From positions 124,001 to 188,000 of the forward strand of contig NZ_NPFW01000022.1 in assembly GCF_002259405.1 (NCBI RefSeq): a stretch of DNA of 64,000 bases, read 5' to 3'. The notes beneath the pieces were generated by a model. It made no database searches, was not told the origin of the DNA, and saw only the letters and a program-made list of their open reading frames with translations. This document shows, in pieces, positions 25,717-34,094 of this stretch. Position numbers and translations under genes: made by a program. Source of the stretch: Rhodococcus sp. 14-2483-1-2. GTDB taxonomy: Bacteria; Actinomycetota; Actinomycetes; Mycobacteriales; Mycobacteriaceae. Each line of letters opens with the position of its first letter. The stretch's first letter is position 1.

Positions 25717-26901
25717 ATGACGAACTACGATCTGCGCGCCAACCCACGTAAATTGCGGCCGCGGGCAGCGGTCCCGCGCGAGGCGACGATCGAAACGACG
25801 TCCAGCGGGGTGCCTGTTTCCGAGCGCGATTTCTTCATCGAGGAGTTCCGCGGGGTCACGATCGTGATCGCCCTTCCCGTGCTGAGCAGCGCAGCGCTGG
25901 ACGCAGTGGAACGAACCGTCGGGGAGTTCGGCACTGGCGATACGCGGTTCATTTTCGTGGTTTCGGTCGACTACGTTTCGGAAGTCACCGCTGCAGTCGG
26001 TGGTGTGGCCTTGGCCGGTGCGACTGTCTGGGACGACGAGTCCGTCGCCCGTCTGTGGCTGGCCATCGCGGACTCGGAGTATGTCGTGATCGGGGCGGAG
26101 GCGGCCGCTGTCGCGCGCACTGCCGGCACCGTGTCTGCGAGCGTGCGCGCGTCGAAGATGGTCCTGACCGATCCGGGCGGGGGTTGGGGCAATCCTCGTC
26201 GAAGCTTCGCCGACATCGACCTGCACCGCGAGCGTCTGGTCGCACACCTGTCCGAGCGTGGGCTCGACGATTTCCCGCCCGCGGCCGAGGCAGCACTTGC
26301 AGGCGGTGCATACAGCGTAAACCTCTGCCGTGCCGAGGATCTCGAATTCGAGCTGTTCACATTCGACGGTCGGGGGACCGTCCTGACCCAAGGGCGCTAC
26401 CTTCATCTGGCCTCGCTGCAGGTGGACGATTTCCCGGCAATCGAGGCATTGGTCGCACAGGGAGTGCGAGAAGGGGTTCTCAAGCAACGCAGTCGGATCG
26501 AGATTGCCAGGATGGCTGTCGGAGGGCTCGGTGCGCGAGTGCTGCGCACCGGGCACCTCGCCGGTATCGTCGGACTCGAGGTGGACCGCTACGCCGGAAC
26601 GGGATTCGGCGAAGTGTCGGGTTTGATCACAGTCGCCGAATTCTCCGGACTGGGAGCAGGTGGCCTGCTGATGGACGGATTGTTGGAGGTCTGCCGCACG
26701 AGGGGTATCGCGAATCTCTTCGCGGTCACCGTCAGCAGTGAGGCCGCGGAGTTCTTCGCCAAACGCAGTTTCGTCGAGGTCGGGCGTCAGGATGTGCCTG
26801 CAGCGAAGTGGGAAGACTACGACGCCGATCGGCTCGAGGCTGCGCGGTGTTTCCTGCGATCCGTACCGGCAGGTCCGGGGAGTGCTTCCGAGAGCGATTG
26901 A
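25717..26901 (+). CDS. N-acetylglutamate-synthase-like protein: degenerate amino-acid-kinase domain plus GNAT domain
   Basis: A 394-residue protein built like classical ArgA. The N-terminal half (about 35-245) follows the amino-acid-kinase fold (FIEEFRGVTIVIALP, which matches the opening beta strand of ArgA). The C-terminal half (about 250-385) is a GNAT domain with the ArgA-like landmarks VLKQRSRIEI, GLGAGGLLMDGLLEVC and LFAVTVSSEAAEFFAKRSF. The Gly-rich start of the kinase domain (GGE in ArgA) is missing, so the kinase-like part is probably regulatory or structural. No arginine genes adjoin it, so a paralogue with another acceptor is as likely as N-acetylglutamate synthase. Confidence 0.62.
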   Translation: MTNYDLRANPRKLRPRAAVPREATIETTSSGVPVSERDFFIEEFRGVTIVIALPVLSSAALDAVERTVGEFGTGDTRFIFVVSVDYVSEVTAAVGGVALAGATVWDDESVARLWLAIADSEYVVIGAEAAAVARTAGTVSASVRASKMVLTDPGGGWGNPRRSFADIDLHRERLVAHLSERGLDDFPPAAEAALAGGAYSVNLCRAEDLEFELFTFDGRGTVLTQGRYLHLASLQVDDFPAIEALVAQGVREGVLKQRSRIEIARMAVGGLGARVLRTGHLAGIVGLEVDRYAGTGFGEVSGLITVAEFSGLGAGGLLMDGLLEVCRTRGIANLFAVTVSSEAAEFFAKRSFVEVGRQDVPAAKWEDYDADRLEAARCFLRSVPAGPGSASESD

Positions 26902-26956
26902 ATCATGATCCCGGTGTCGAACGACTGCTGCGACATGTCGACTCGGATCAGGTCTC

Positions 26957-27672
26957 TCAGGAGCCGGCGGGCCGACGACGTTCGCCGAACTTCGATATCC
27001 GTTCGATGGCACAGTCCGAGGTGCCAACGGATGCGATCGTCCTTGCCTCGTCCTCCAGTTGGTCGACGTGGGACCGAGCAACGATGCGCGGATAAGTCTT
27101 CGAGTCTGTCCGATCGCGGGAAAGGCACCCGTCGCGAGGATGAGGGCGAGTTCGGTTGTACGCGTCTCGATGTGCTCGTCGTCCACGAGATCGGTGATCA
27201 GGCCTCAATCGAGTGCCTCCACACCGGATAGCGCTCTGCCCGTCAGCAGCATCTGCGCAGCACGCCGAGTGCCTACGATTCGCGGAAGCAATGCCGAAAC
27301 ACCACAATCCGGTGACAGACCGACCGCGGCGTACGCCGCTGCGAAACTTCTGGATCTGCCGGCGACGACAAAGTCCGCAGCAAGAACCAGTCCCAGTCCG
27401 GCTCCGGCTGCTGCGCCCTGCACTGCGGCAACGGCAGGGAGGGGGAGCGATTCCAGCGTGACCAGGGCGCGGTGGACCTTCCCTGCAAGCTCGGACAGGA
27501 ACACTCTCTTGTCATGAGCGATCGCCATACTCATGACGTCCCCGCCGGCACAGAAGTTCGGTCCACGGTGACGGCGTCGACGAGACTCGAACGCCGCTGC
27601 GAGCTCCGGATGGAGTGCGTTCGAGGCACCGGGTGACGTGAAGCGTATGTGTGCGATTCCTGCTTTGTCGAT
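26957..27672 (-). pseudogene. Enoyl-CoA hydratase/isomerase remnant
   Basis: Crotonase-family sequence broken over three frames. The first frame (27672 down to 27205) carries SNALHPELAAAFES, RGPNFCAGGDVMSMA, AAVQGAAAGAGLGLVLAADF and GTRRAAQMLLTGRALSG. About 20 residues are missing between the first two. The next segment (about 27186-27060) reads ELALILATGAFPAIGQTRRLI in a second frame. The tail QLEDEARTIASVGTSDCAIE to 26957 is in a third. Intact members hydrate enoyl-CoA in beta-oxidation. The gene has clearly decayed and is joined in frame at its 5' end to the tail of a second wrecked gene. Confidence 0.85.
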
Positions 27673-27918
27673 TCCGAATTCGTCGGGATCGCCGAGGCGG
27701 GATGGGTGGGGAACCTGCGCCCCGAGTGACGCTCGTGCATCCTCGGGCAAAATCTGGAGCAATGGTGGTGACCCTGAATCTGGTGGCGGGCGAACTCGCG
27801 CGCGATGGGCAGGGCCATGGAGACGATGCCGCCCTTCGAGGCCGCGTTACCCGGCTGTTGCCAAGCCCAGGCCGGATGCCCCGCCGGTCACCAGAGAAAC
27901 AGTGTTGTCGATCTTCAT
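27673..27918 (-). pseudogene. Short-chain dehydrogenase remnant (HSD10-like 3-hydroxyacyl-CoA dehydrogenase)
   Basis: Pieces of a type II 3-hydroxyacyl-CoA dehydrogenase. The N-terminus MKIDNTVSLVTGGASGLG (27918 to about 27850) runs into a stop. An internal deletion of more than 100 codons follows. The substrate-helix segment ASKGGIVSMALPIAREFA comes next in a different frame, then the C-terminal ARASLGAQVPHPSRLGDPDE. In complete homologues these three are separate parts of a protein of about 255 residues. Its last piece is fused to the enoyl-CoA hydratase remnant, showing a deletion that joined the two genes. Confidence 0.82.
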
Positions 27919-27966
27919 GCTCCTGCTTTCTGTCGAGGATGCCGTTGCAGGCAACGAGTACGTGAA

Positions 27967-28797
27967 TCAGCGCGGGTCGACGAAGATGTCGTAGTCCAGC
28001 GGTTCGATTCCGCCGTAGGGAGTGAGATCGGTGATCCCGGCTTCCGCGAGTACATCGACGTCGATCAGCGTGCGTCCTGTTCGGTGTCCCGGGGTGTGGG
28101 AGAGCACGGCGGCAGCGGCATCTGCCATTACCTGGGGGTTGCGCGCGTGCGCGGTTCGTTCTTCGCCGCCGAGGAGATTTTTCACCGCTGCGGTGGCGAT
28201 GGTGGTTTCGGGCCACAAGCAGTTGCTCGCAATACCGTCGTCGGCGAATTCGGCCGCGAAACCCAATGCAAGAAGTGTCATTCCATACTTGCCGAGGGTG
28301 TACGCGGGATGTTTTCCGAGCCAGTGGTCCGAGATGTTGAGCGGTGGAGAAAGAGTGAGTACGTGCGCTGAGGAGGATTTCTTCAGGTGCGGTAGGCAGG
28401 CTCGAGTGAGGGCGAACGTGCCACGCACGTTGACTTGTTGAATCAGGTCGAACCGTTTCAGGGATAGGTCTTCGGTCCCCAAGAGGTTGAGCACGCTCGC
28501 GTTGTTGATGCAGATGTCGATGCCTCCGAAAGTCTCGGCTGCGGTTCGTGCGGCGCGTGTGACGTCCTCGTCGTTGCGGACGTCCCCGACGACGCCGACG
28601 GCGTTGCCGCCCGCGGCTCGGATCTGCTCGACGGCGGTATGGATGGTTCCGGGTAGGCGGGGGTCAGGGCTGTCGGTTTTTGCCAGCAGAACCAGATTCG
28701 CTCCTCCTCGGGCGAGTTCGGTGGCGATCGCGAGACCTATGCCGCGGCTACCTCCGGACATCACGGCGGTGATTCCGTGGAATCGTCTGTCGTTCAT
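27967..28797 (-). CDS. HSDL2-like short-chain dehydrogenase/reductase
   Basis: A 276-residue Rossmann-fold oxidoreductase. GGSRGIG (residues 15-21) binds the nucleotide, NNAS marks the central strand, and AYTLGKYGM gives the catalytic Tyr-Lys pair at about 165 and 169. The insertion TDSPDPRLPGTIHTAVEQI is characteristic of the HSDL2 branch, whose members act on fatty-acyl or hydroxy-steroid-like substrates. An AAGGA site precedes ATG 28797. It is the last gene of a leftward set with an epoxide-hydrolase-like protein, another SDR and an alcohol dehydrogenase. The exact substrate is unknown. Confidence 0.85.
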   Translation of the reverse strand: MNDRRFHGITAVMSGGSRGIGLAIATELARGGANLVLLAKTDSPDPRLPGTIHTAVEQIRAAGGNAVGVVGDVRNDEDVTRAARTAAETFGGIDICINNASVLNLLGTEDLSLKRFDLIQQVNVRGTFALTRACLPHLKKSSSAHVLTLSPPLNISDHWLGKHPAYTLGKYGMTLLALGFAAEFADDGIASNCLWPETTIATAAVKNLLGGEERTAHARNPQVMADAAAAVLSHTPGHRTGRTLIDVDVLAEAGITDLTPYGGIEPLDYDIFVDPR

Positions 28798-29084
28798 AGC
28801 TGTTCCTTCGGTCGGAATCGGTCGATGACAGTGACCTCAGCCGTGCCGCCGCGCGTGCGTGCAGGGGCCGCGCCGGTCACCATTGGTGGGTGGGTCGCTG
28901 CCGCCGATGGAGAATCTGTCGAGCAGCGCGAATATGGCTGAGCCTGTCCGGTATTCCTCCGCGAAATCGGAGGTGGGATGCGCGATCGATGCCGCGGGAA
29001 ACAGCGTCGAATCATCCAGCGTCAGAGCATGATTGGCAGTCGATCGCGCATCCGCTCACCCCGAAGCGTGATACCGGCCGAGCT
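28798..29084. other. Intergenic stretch without an intact gene
   Basis: No open frame with coding character. On the minus strand at about 28860-28990, one frame reads EEYRTGSAIFALLDRFSIGG, which resembles the C-terminal helix of a TetR-type regulator. No N-terminal part is visible, so at most it is a remnant. Confidence 0.3.
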
Positions 29085-29981
29085 TCAGAGTGTGGCTCCC
29101 TTGTGGACGCTGTCGATGTGCTCGATCAGCAGTCGAGTGGCCGATTCGGGTGCGTGCGCTGGAATCCAGTGTCCGACGTCGGAAATTCTCTCGTATTGCC
29201 ATGGTCCGGCGACATATCGCGCCGAATCGGTCATCTGTCGCTCGGTCAATGCCATCTCACGATCACTCCAGATGCCGAGCACCGGGCAGACGATCGGAGG
29301 GAGATCCCTCAGTGTCACCCAGTCGGTCTGGGCGAACTCGGCAGGGGTGAGATTGGCGCGGTACCAGTTCAAACCGGCGGTCAAGGCGCCTGGTCGTTCG
29401 AGATCGCGGAGTTGCCGGTCCAGGTCCTTGTCCGAGCCTCGCGCTGCCCCGTCGTATGCCCAGTTGCGGTACCACTTCCAATCTTCCTCGGGGAGTTGAT
29501 TTTCCGCGACGCCCACAGTCTGCCACCAGAGGATGTACCACGACAGTTGCTTCTGGCCGAATCCCGCACCTGCGATTGCCCGGGGATGCCCCACAGAGAA
29601 GGCCGTCAGCGAACGGACCCGAGACGGCACGCTTCCCGCGAGAACCCACCCGACCAGGGCACCCCAGTCATGAGCACCGACGTGTACGTCCTCGATCCCG
29701 AGGGCGTCCAGCAGACCGAGAATATCGCCGAGGATCTTCGGCGCGGTGTACGAATCGATGCCGACGGGGCGGTCACTGTCGCCGAACCCTCGTAGATCCG
29801 GTGCGATGACCCTGTATCCGGCTGCTGCCAGGCCTCGTATTTGGTGTTCCCACATCGACGCACGGTCCGGAAACCCATGCAGCAGCAGGACGGCCGGACC
29901 TTCGCCTACGTCGACAACGCTCAGATCGACCTCGCCGACCGCAATGCGTCGGGCCTCGAGTGTCGGTGGATTCGGGCTCAT
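29085..29981 (-). CDS. Epoxide-hydrolase-like alpha/beta hydrolase
   Basis: A 298-residue alpha/beta hydrolase. The nucleophile motif AHDWGALVG places an aspartate at the elbow, as in epoxide hydrolases and haloalkane dehalogenases. HGFPDRA forms the oxyanion hole with the HGxP motif typical of epoxide hydrolases, and the catalytic histidine is in DVGHW. Cap-domain Tyr/Trp residues (SWYILWWQ, NWYRANL) fit epoxide-ring opening. I used ATG 29981 (GAAGGA upstream) rather than the ATG at 30101, which overlaps the preceding gene. The enzyme would fit downstream of a monooxygenase making an epoxide or ester. Confidence 0.85.
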   Translation of the reverse strand: MSPNPPTLEARRIAVGEVDLSVVDVGEGPAVLLLHGFPDRASMWEHQIRGLAAAGYRVIAPDLRGFGDSDRPVGIDSYTAPKILGDILGLLDALGIEDVHVGAHDWGALVGWVLAGSVPSRVRSLTAFSVGHPRAIAGAGFGQKQLSWYILWWQTVGVAENQLPEEDWKWYRNWAYDGAARGSDKDLDRQLRDLERPGALTAGLNWYRANLTPAEFAQTDWVTLRDLPPIVCPVLGIWSDREMALTERQMTDSARYVAGPWQYERISDVGHWIPAHAPESATRLLIEHIDSVHKGATL

Positions 29982-30009
29982 CGGTATGTCCTTCGGTGGG
30001 AGGGTCCGG

Positions 30010-30780
30010 TCACAGGAGTGCGCTGAGGTCTGGGTAATTGGTGATTTCCCACCCGCCGTCGACGACCAGACTCGTCCCGTTGACGTAGCTGGCCTGATCA
30101 CTTGCCAGGTAGAGGCAGCTGTCGGCGATCTCCGACGGCTCAGCAGCTCGGCGGACCGGAATACGCCGGTAGTAGTCCTGCGCCACGGCCTCCACCGCGA
30201 GTATGTCCTCGGTCATCGGTGTGGCGACCAAGCCGGGAAGAACGGCGTTGACCCTGATTCCTGCGGAAGCCAGCTCGAGCGCTGATCCCTTGGTGAAGCT
30301 CTCCACCGCTGCCTTGGCTGCGGCGTAGGCACTTCCGCCGATGAGTGGAACGTGGGCATTGAGGGAAGACACGTTGACGATCGATCCGCCACCGGTCTGC
30401 TCCATCGCACGTGCGGCGTGTCGCGTGGTCAAGAATGTCCCCTTGAGGACCACGTCAACGGTGAACTGCCAGTCTGCTGGATCGATGTCGACGATCTTTC
30501 CGAGCCGCACCGCTCCCGCGACGTTGAAGGCGGTGTGCACTGCGCCGAAGGTCTTCACTGCAGTGTGAACAGCATCTGCGACCTCGTCGTCGGACGTGAC
30601 GTCGCCGACAACGGAGATGCTCGCAGGCCCGAGCTTGTCCCTCATGGCGTCGAGGCCGGCTGCGTCGAGGTCGAACAGCACAACCGAGCCACCCTCTGCG
30701 ACAAAGGATTCAGCGACAACAGCACCGATGCCGGAGGCTGCTCCGGTGACGAGGGCGACTTTGTTTGCGAAGCGTTGCAT
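30010..30780 (-). CDS. Classical short-chain dehydrogenase/reductase
   Basis: A 256-residue SDR. TGAASGIG (12-19) binds NAD(P). FDLDAAG after strand 2 has an acidic residue favouring NAD(H). NVAGAV is the central motif, and SSLNAH with SAYAAAKAA carries the catalytic Ser-Tyr-Lys. The ending DGGWEITNY is typical. It probably oxidises a cyclic or secondary alcohol. It lies between the epoxide-hydrolase-like gene and the zinc alcohol dehydrogenase in a leftward operon; RBS AAGGAAG precedes the start. Confidence 0.88.
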   Translation of the reverse strand: MQRFANKVALVTGAASGIGAVVAESFVAEGGSVVLFDLDAAGLDAMRDKLGPASISVVGDVTSDDEVADAVHTAVKTFGAVHTAFNVAGAVRLGKIVDIDPADWQFTVDVVLKGTFLTTRHAARAMEQTGGGSIVNVSSLNAHVPLIGGSAYAAAKAAVESFTKGSALELASAGIRVNAVLPGLVATPMTEDILAVEAVAQDYYRRIPVRRAAEPSEIADSCLYLASDQASYVNGTSLVVDGGWEITNYPDLSALL

Positions 30781-30905
30781 GATCGAGACTTCCTTTCGGC
30801 GGCGTCCGCTCGTTCCGAGCGGACGGTGTGGTGACTACAAATGCGAAGACGATGTGGAGTCGAGTCGGTGAGGCGAACACAGCGCGCGGTGATCGCACCC
30901 GTACT

Positions 30906-31934
30906 TCAGCCCCCGGAGACCTCGACAAGAATTTTGACTGCGTCACCGGTCGCGAGGCGATCTATTCCTCTTTCGATCAAATCCTCGAAAGGGACTTTCT
31001 CCACCCAAGCGTCGGTGGGCAGTTTGCCGGCCGCGAGGTGTTCGAGCACGTGTGGGAAGTCGTTTCGATAGCCCATCGAGGTGACGATGGACTTCTCCGA
31101 CAACAGCAGCTCGTTCATGTCGAAACTGACCGGCTCAGCGTGTACGGCGACGACGACGAGGCGTCCCTCGGGTCCGAGGACGCGAAGTCCGTCGTGCACA
31201 GCCCCTCCCACGCCTGCGGCATCGATGCACGCGTCCACGCCGTCGCCGACGAACTCGGCGAGAGAGTCCCTGTAGTCGGCGGCGGTGGGGTCGAACGTCT
31301 GCGCGCCGAGGCTTTCCAACAGTGCACGTCGTGTGGGAGACGGTTCGACCGCGGCCACACGAGTGACGCCGCGCGCTCGCAGGCTCAGGATCGATCCGAT
31401 TCCGATCGGTCCGCCGCCGAAAACTACCGAGCTCGAACCGGCCTCGAGCCCAGTTTTTGCTGCCGCGTGCCACGCGACTGCGAGCGGCTCGGTCAGCGCT
31501 CCTTCCGCGAGACCCACGCTGTCCGGAAGGACGTGAATCGCCGACCGTGGCACCACAGCCGAGTCCGCCAGGAAGCCAGGGGCCATGATTCCGTAGAAGG
31601 CTCCCCCGAGGTTGTATCTGGACTCGTCGTTCGGCTGGCGGACCACCGGCTCGAGGACGATACGCTGGCCGACTTCGAGGTCAACGATGCCTACTCCGAC
31701 CGCCTGGATGGTTCCGGATGCTTCATGCCCCATCGTGACCGGGCCTCGATGCCCGGTCACTGGGTGCGCGGAATCCATGGGCACGAAGTGCGGGCCGTGG
31801 AAATACTCGTGTAGGTCTGTGCCGCAAATACCGTTGTACGCGATTCGTACACTCACTTCGCCCGGTCCCGGTATCGGCTCCGGAAGCTCCTCCAAGCGAA
31901 TGTCTTTGTTGCCGTTGTAAACCCATGCCCGCAT
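30906..31934 (-). CDS. Zinc-dependent medium-chain alcohol dehydrogenase (butanediol-dehydrogenase-like)
   Basis: A 342-residue MDR enzyme. Catalytic zinc ligands C37 (GICGTD) and H70-E71 (GHEASG) are present, and GGGPIGIGS starts the NAD fold. The four-cysteine structural zinc loop is absent, replaced by PNDESRYNLGGAFYG, as in a sub-group related to butanediol and sorbitol dehydrogenases. The N-terminus MRAWVYNGNKDIRLEELP is typical of that group. It is the first gene of the leftward operon, transcribed from the divergent control region shared with the monooxygenase genes. Confidence 0.87.
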   Translation of the reverse strand: MRAWVYNGNKDIRLEELPEPIPGPGEVSVRIAYNGICGTDLHEYFHGPHFVPMDSAHPVTGHRGPVTMGHEASGTIQAVGVGIVDLEVGQRIVLEPVVRQPNDESRYNLGGAFYGIMAPGFLADSAVVPRSAIHVLPDSVGLAEGALTEPLAVAWHAAAKTGLEAGSSSVVFGGGPIGIGSILSLRARGVTRVAAVEPSPTRRALLESLGAQTFDPTAADYRDSLAEFVGDGVDACIDAAGVGGAVHDGLRVLGPEGRLVVVAVHAEPVSFDMNELLLSEKSIVTSMGYRNDFPHVLEHLAAGKLPTDAWVEKVPFEDLIERGIDRLATGDAVKILVEVSGG

Positions 31935-32114
31935 CGATTTTCCTTTCCGTCGGGTGCAGTTACCGTAGGCGGCATGGCGTGCGTCACATAGTGCACCAAA
32001 GTGGACTCCGGAACCCGCGAACGCTGTCCACTTTCGTGGACTGTGGAGATCTCGATGCCTGGTCTAGCTTTGTGACTCCAGTCACGAATGTTCGGCTATC
32101 GACAAGGAGTCCAC
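31935..32114. promoter_or_regulatory. Divergent control region with several dyads
   Basis: Between two divergent operons. AAAGTGGAC (31998-32006) and GTCCACTTT (32026-32034) are perfect nine-base inverted arms. TCCAC-tttc-GTGGA (32027-32040) reuses the second arm as part of a tighter dyad. GTGACT-cc-AGTCAC (32072-32085) is a separate 14-base palindrome 30 bases from the monooxygenase start. These look like binding sites for one or two regulators controlling both sides. Confidence 0.6.
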
Positions 32115-33284
32115 ATGAGCAAGTTGCGGTTCGGCTATTTCATCGCCCCCTTTCACACGCCGGGAGAGAATCCGACGGCTGCACTCGAGCGCGACCTCAA
32201 GTTCGTCGAGCATCTCGAGGAACTCGGATACGACGAGGCCTGGTTCGGAGAACACCACTCGGCCGGCAGCGAGATCATTTCCTCACCCGAGATCATGATT
32301 GCTGCTGCCTCCCAGCGGACCAGTCGGATCCGCCTCGGCACCGGCGTCCTGTCGTTGTCCTACCACAATCCACTGTGGGCAGCCGATCGGATCATGATGC
32401 TCGACCACATCACCCGCGGCCGAGTGATCTTCGGTGTCGGACCCGGCTCGTTGCCCACCGACTCGGCCATGATCGGACTCGATCCGACCGACACGAGAGA
32501 ACTCCTACAGGAGAACCTCGACATCGTCGTCCGACTGCTTCGCGGCGAGACGGTCAGCGCCAAGACGAGGACACACGAACTGTTCGACGCCCGGCTTCAA
32601 CTGGCACCCTTTTCCGACGGGGGAGTCGACATCGCAGTGGCGGCGCTGGCGTCGCCGACCGGGCCTCGTCTTGCGGGTATGCACGGGCTGGGCTTGCTGT
32701 CGATCGGTGCGACCTTGACCGCCGATGGTTTCAATGCTCTGGCGCATCACTGGAACGTTCTCGAAGAGCGGGCCGCCGCCACCGGCAATACCGTCGACCG
32801 CTCGAAGTGGAGCCTGGCCGGCCCATTCCACATCGCCGAGACACAGGAAGAGGCGTACCGACAAGTGGAGTACGGAATTCAGGGATGGTTCGAGTACTTT
32901 CAGCACGTCGCTGCATTCCCCCAGATGGCCGTACAGGGCGGAAACATCAAGGAGATGATCGACTTCATCAACGAGGCCGGCATCGGTGTCATCGGTACTC
33001 CCGAACAGGCTAGAGCTCAGGTCCAGAGGTTGTGGGATCAGTCCGGGGGATTCGGCTCGATGCTGATGATGAGTCACGATTGGGCCAACCCGCAGGACAG
33101 CCGACGTTCGGCCGAGCTCTTCGCTCAGCGTGTGTTCCCGCACTTCCAAGGACAGGCGAACGCGACCTTGCAGGCGGCGGAACTGGCGAAGAAGGGCCGT
33201 GCGGTGCACACGCAGTCCCAGCTCGACGCGGTCGCCCACATGACTCAGAAGTATCAGGACGAGCTGGCGGCGAAGTCGTCATGA
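32115..33284 (+). CDS. LLM-class flavin-dependent monooxygenase (limonene 1,2-monooxygenase-like)
   Basis: A 389-residue TIM-barrel enzyme of the bacterial luciferase superfamily, resembling LimB of Rhodococcus in length and in its ends (LRFGYFIAPFHTPGENP; later GYDEAWFGEHHSAGSEI). These enzymes use reduced flavin delivered by a separate reductase plus O2 to epoxidise or hydroxylate. Here that reductase is the next gene, overlapping by four bases. AAGGAG lies 7 bases before ATG 32115. An alternative is a Baeyer-Villiger or N-hydroxylating enzyme. Substrate specificity cannot be read from sequence. Confidence 0.85.
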   Translation: MSKLRFGYFIAPFHTPGENPTAALERDLKFVEHLEELGYDEAWFGEHHSAGSEIISSPEIMIAAASQRTSRIRLGTGVLSLSYHNPLWAADRIMMLDHITRGRVIFGVGPGSLPTDSAMIGLDPTDTRELLQENLDIVVRLLRGETVSAKTRTHELFDARLQLAPFSDGGVDIAVAALASPTGPRLAGMHGLGLLSIGATLTADGFNALAHHWNVLEERAAATGNTVDRSKWSLAGPFHIAETQEEAYRQVEYGIQGWFEYFQHVAAFPQMAVQGGNIKEMIDFINEAGIGVIGTPEQARAQVQRLWDQSGGFGSMLMMSHDWANPQDSRRSAELFAQRVFPHFQGQANATLQAAELAKKGRAVHTQSQLDAVAHMTQKYQDELAAKSS

Positions 33285-33799
33285 GCCGTGCTGCCGACCC
33301 GGACCTCGATCCTGTCGCTTTCAGGAGCGCGATGGCCTCGGTCTGTACTCCGGTGACAGTGGTATCTGCGATGGAAGGTTCTCGCCCACACGGGACAACC
33401 GTGAGCGCGGTGATGTCGTTGTCACTCGATCCCCCGATGATGGCTGTCTCTCTCGACAGCGAGTCGGAACTGTTGCGCATCATTCGCAGGTCGGGAACGT
33501 TCGGCATCAATTTCCTTGCCGCCGAACAGCATGCGGTCGCACTGGCCTGCGCGGGACGAGGCCACGGAAAGTTCGACAGCATCGATTGGACGCTGGTCGA
33601 CGGGCTGCCGCGTATCGCAGGTATCTCGACATGGGTCGCGTGTACGGTCACCTCCTTCACGCAGGGTGGAGATCACGCGATCGTTATGGGCCTCGTGAAC
33701 GGTGTTGACCAGGACAGCGTTCGCCCTCTGACGTACCACCGCCGCGAGTTCGGAACGCATGCAGCTCTTGCCATCGTCGGCGACGCCGATGTTCGTTGA
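33281..33799 (+). CDS. Flavin reductase of a two-component monooxygenase
   Basis: A 172-residue split-barrel flavin reductase. It has RSAMASVCTPVTVVSA (family N-terminus), TVSAVMSLSLDPPMM (flavin phosphate loop), the GTFGINFLA strand and a VACTV-containing second half. It reduces free FMN or FAD with NAD(P)H and passes it to the monooxygenase encoded immediately upstream. The ATG overlaps the monooxygenase stop (ATGA), and the next small gene overlaps its own 3' end by 11 bases, so subunit ratios are probably set by coupling. Confidence 0.9.
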   Translation: MSRAADPDLDPVAFRSAMASVCTPVTVVSAMEGSRPHGTTVSAVMSLSLDPPMMAVSLDSESELLRIIRRSGTFGINFLAAEQHAVALACAGRGHGKFDSIDWTLVDGLPRIAGISTWVACTVTSFTQGGDHAIVMGLVNGVDQDSVRPLTYHRREFGTHAALAIVGDADVR

Positions 33800-34094
33800 G
33801 GTCGCACGCACCGGCGTCGTGGTGCAAGACGCGTACGTTTTCGACGAGTTCGATGTCCGCCTGTTGGAGAACTGGAGCGACGCAGAACTCTCCGATGCTC
33901 TGGTTGCGTCGGGCCTGGGATTCATACGTGAGGGACAGGCATTCATAGATGCCCGCGAGCTCGAGCGGGTTTGCCCGAGCGAAGATCCCGACTGGAGGAA
34001 AGGATTCGAGGTTATGTGGCGATATGCCCGAGAACACGGCTGGACCGGTGACGACGGGCGGTCGATTCTGGCCCACGTGAAGAGGGTGTCATGA
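33789..34094 (+). CDS. Unknown small protein in the flavin monooxygenase operon
   Basis: A 101-residue soluble acidic protein starting at ATG 33789, overlapping the flavin reductase stop by 11 bases and itself overlapping the ribBA start by four. I do not recognise its family. It has a beta-rich N-terminus (FVEVARTGVVVQDAYVF), a helical middle (DVRLLENWSDAELSDALVAS) and a basic C-terminus with WRKGFEVMWRYAREHGW. No signal peptide or metal motif. Its fixed place between reductase and flavin synthesis genes suggests a helper for the monooxygenase, but this is inference. Confidence 0.7.
   Translation: MFVEVARTGVVVQDAYVFDEFDVRLLENWSDAELSDALVASGLGFIREGQAFIDARELERVCPSEDPDWRKGFEVMWRYAREHGWTGDDGRSILAHVKRVS

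Noticed and set aside
27205-27762. Single intact enoyl-CoA hydratase gene of 185 residues
   Set aside because: The N-terminal 30 residues belong to the tail of a different family (SDR), an internal segment is missing and the true C-terminus is in two other frames, so it is called a pseudogene pair.
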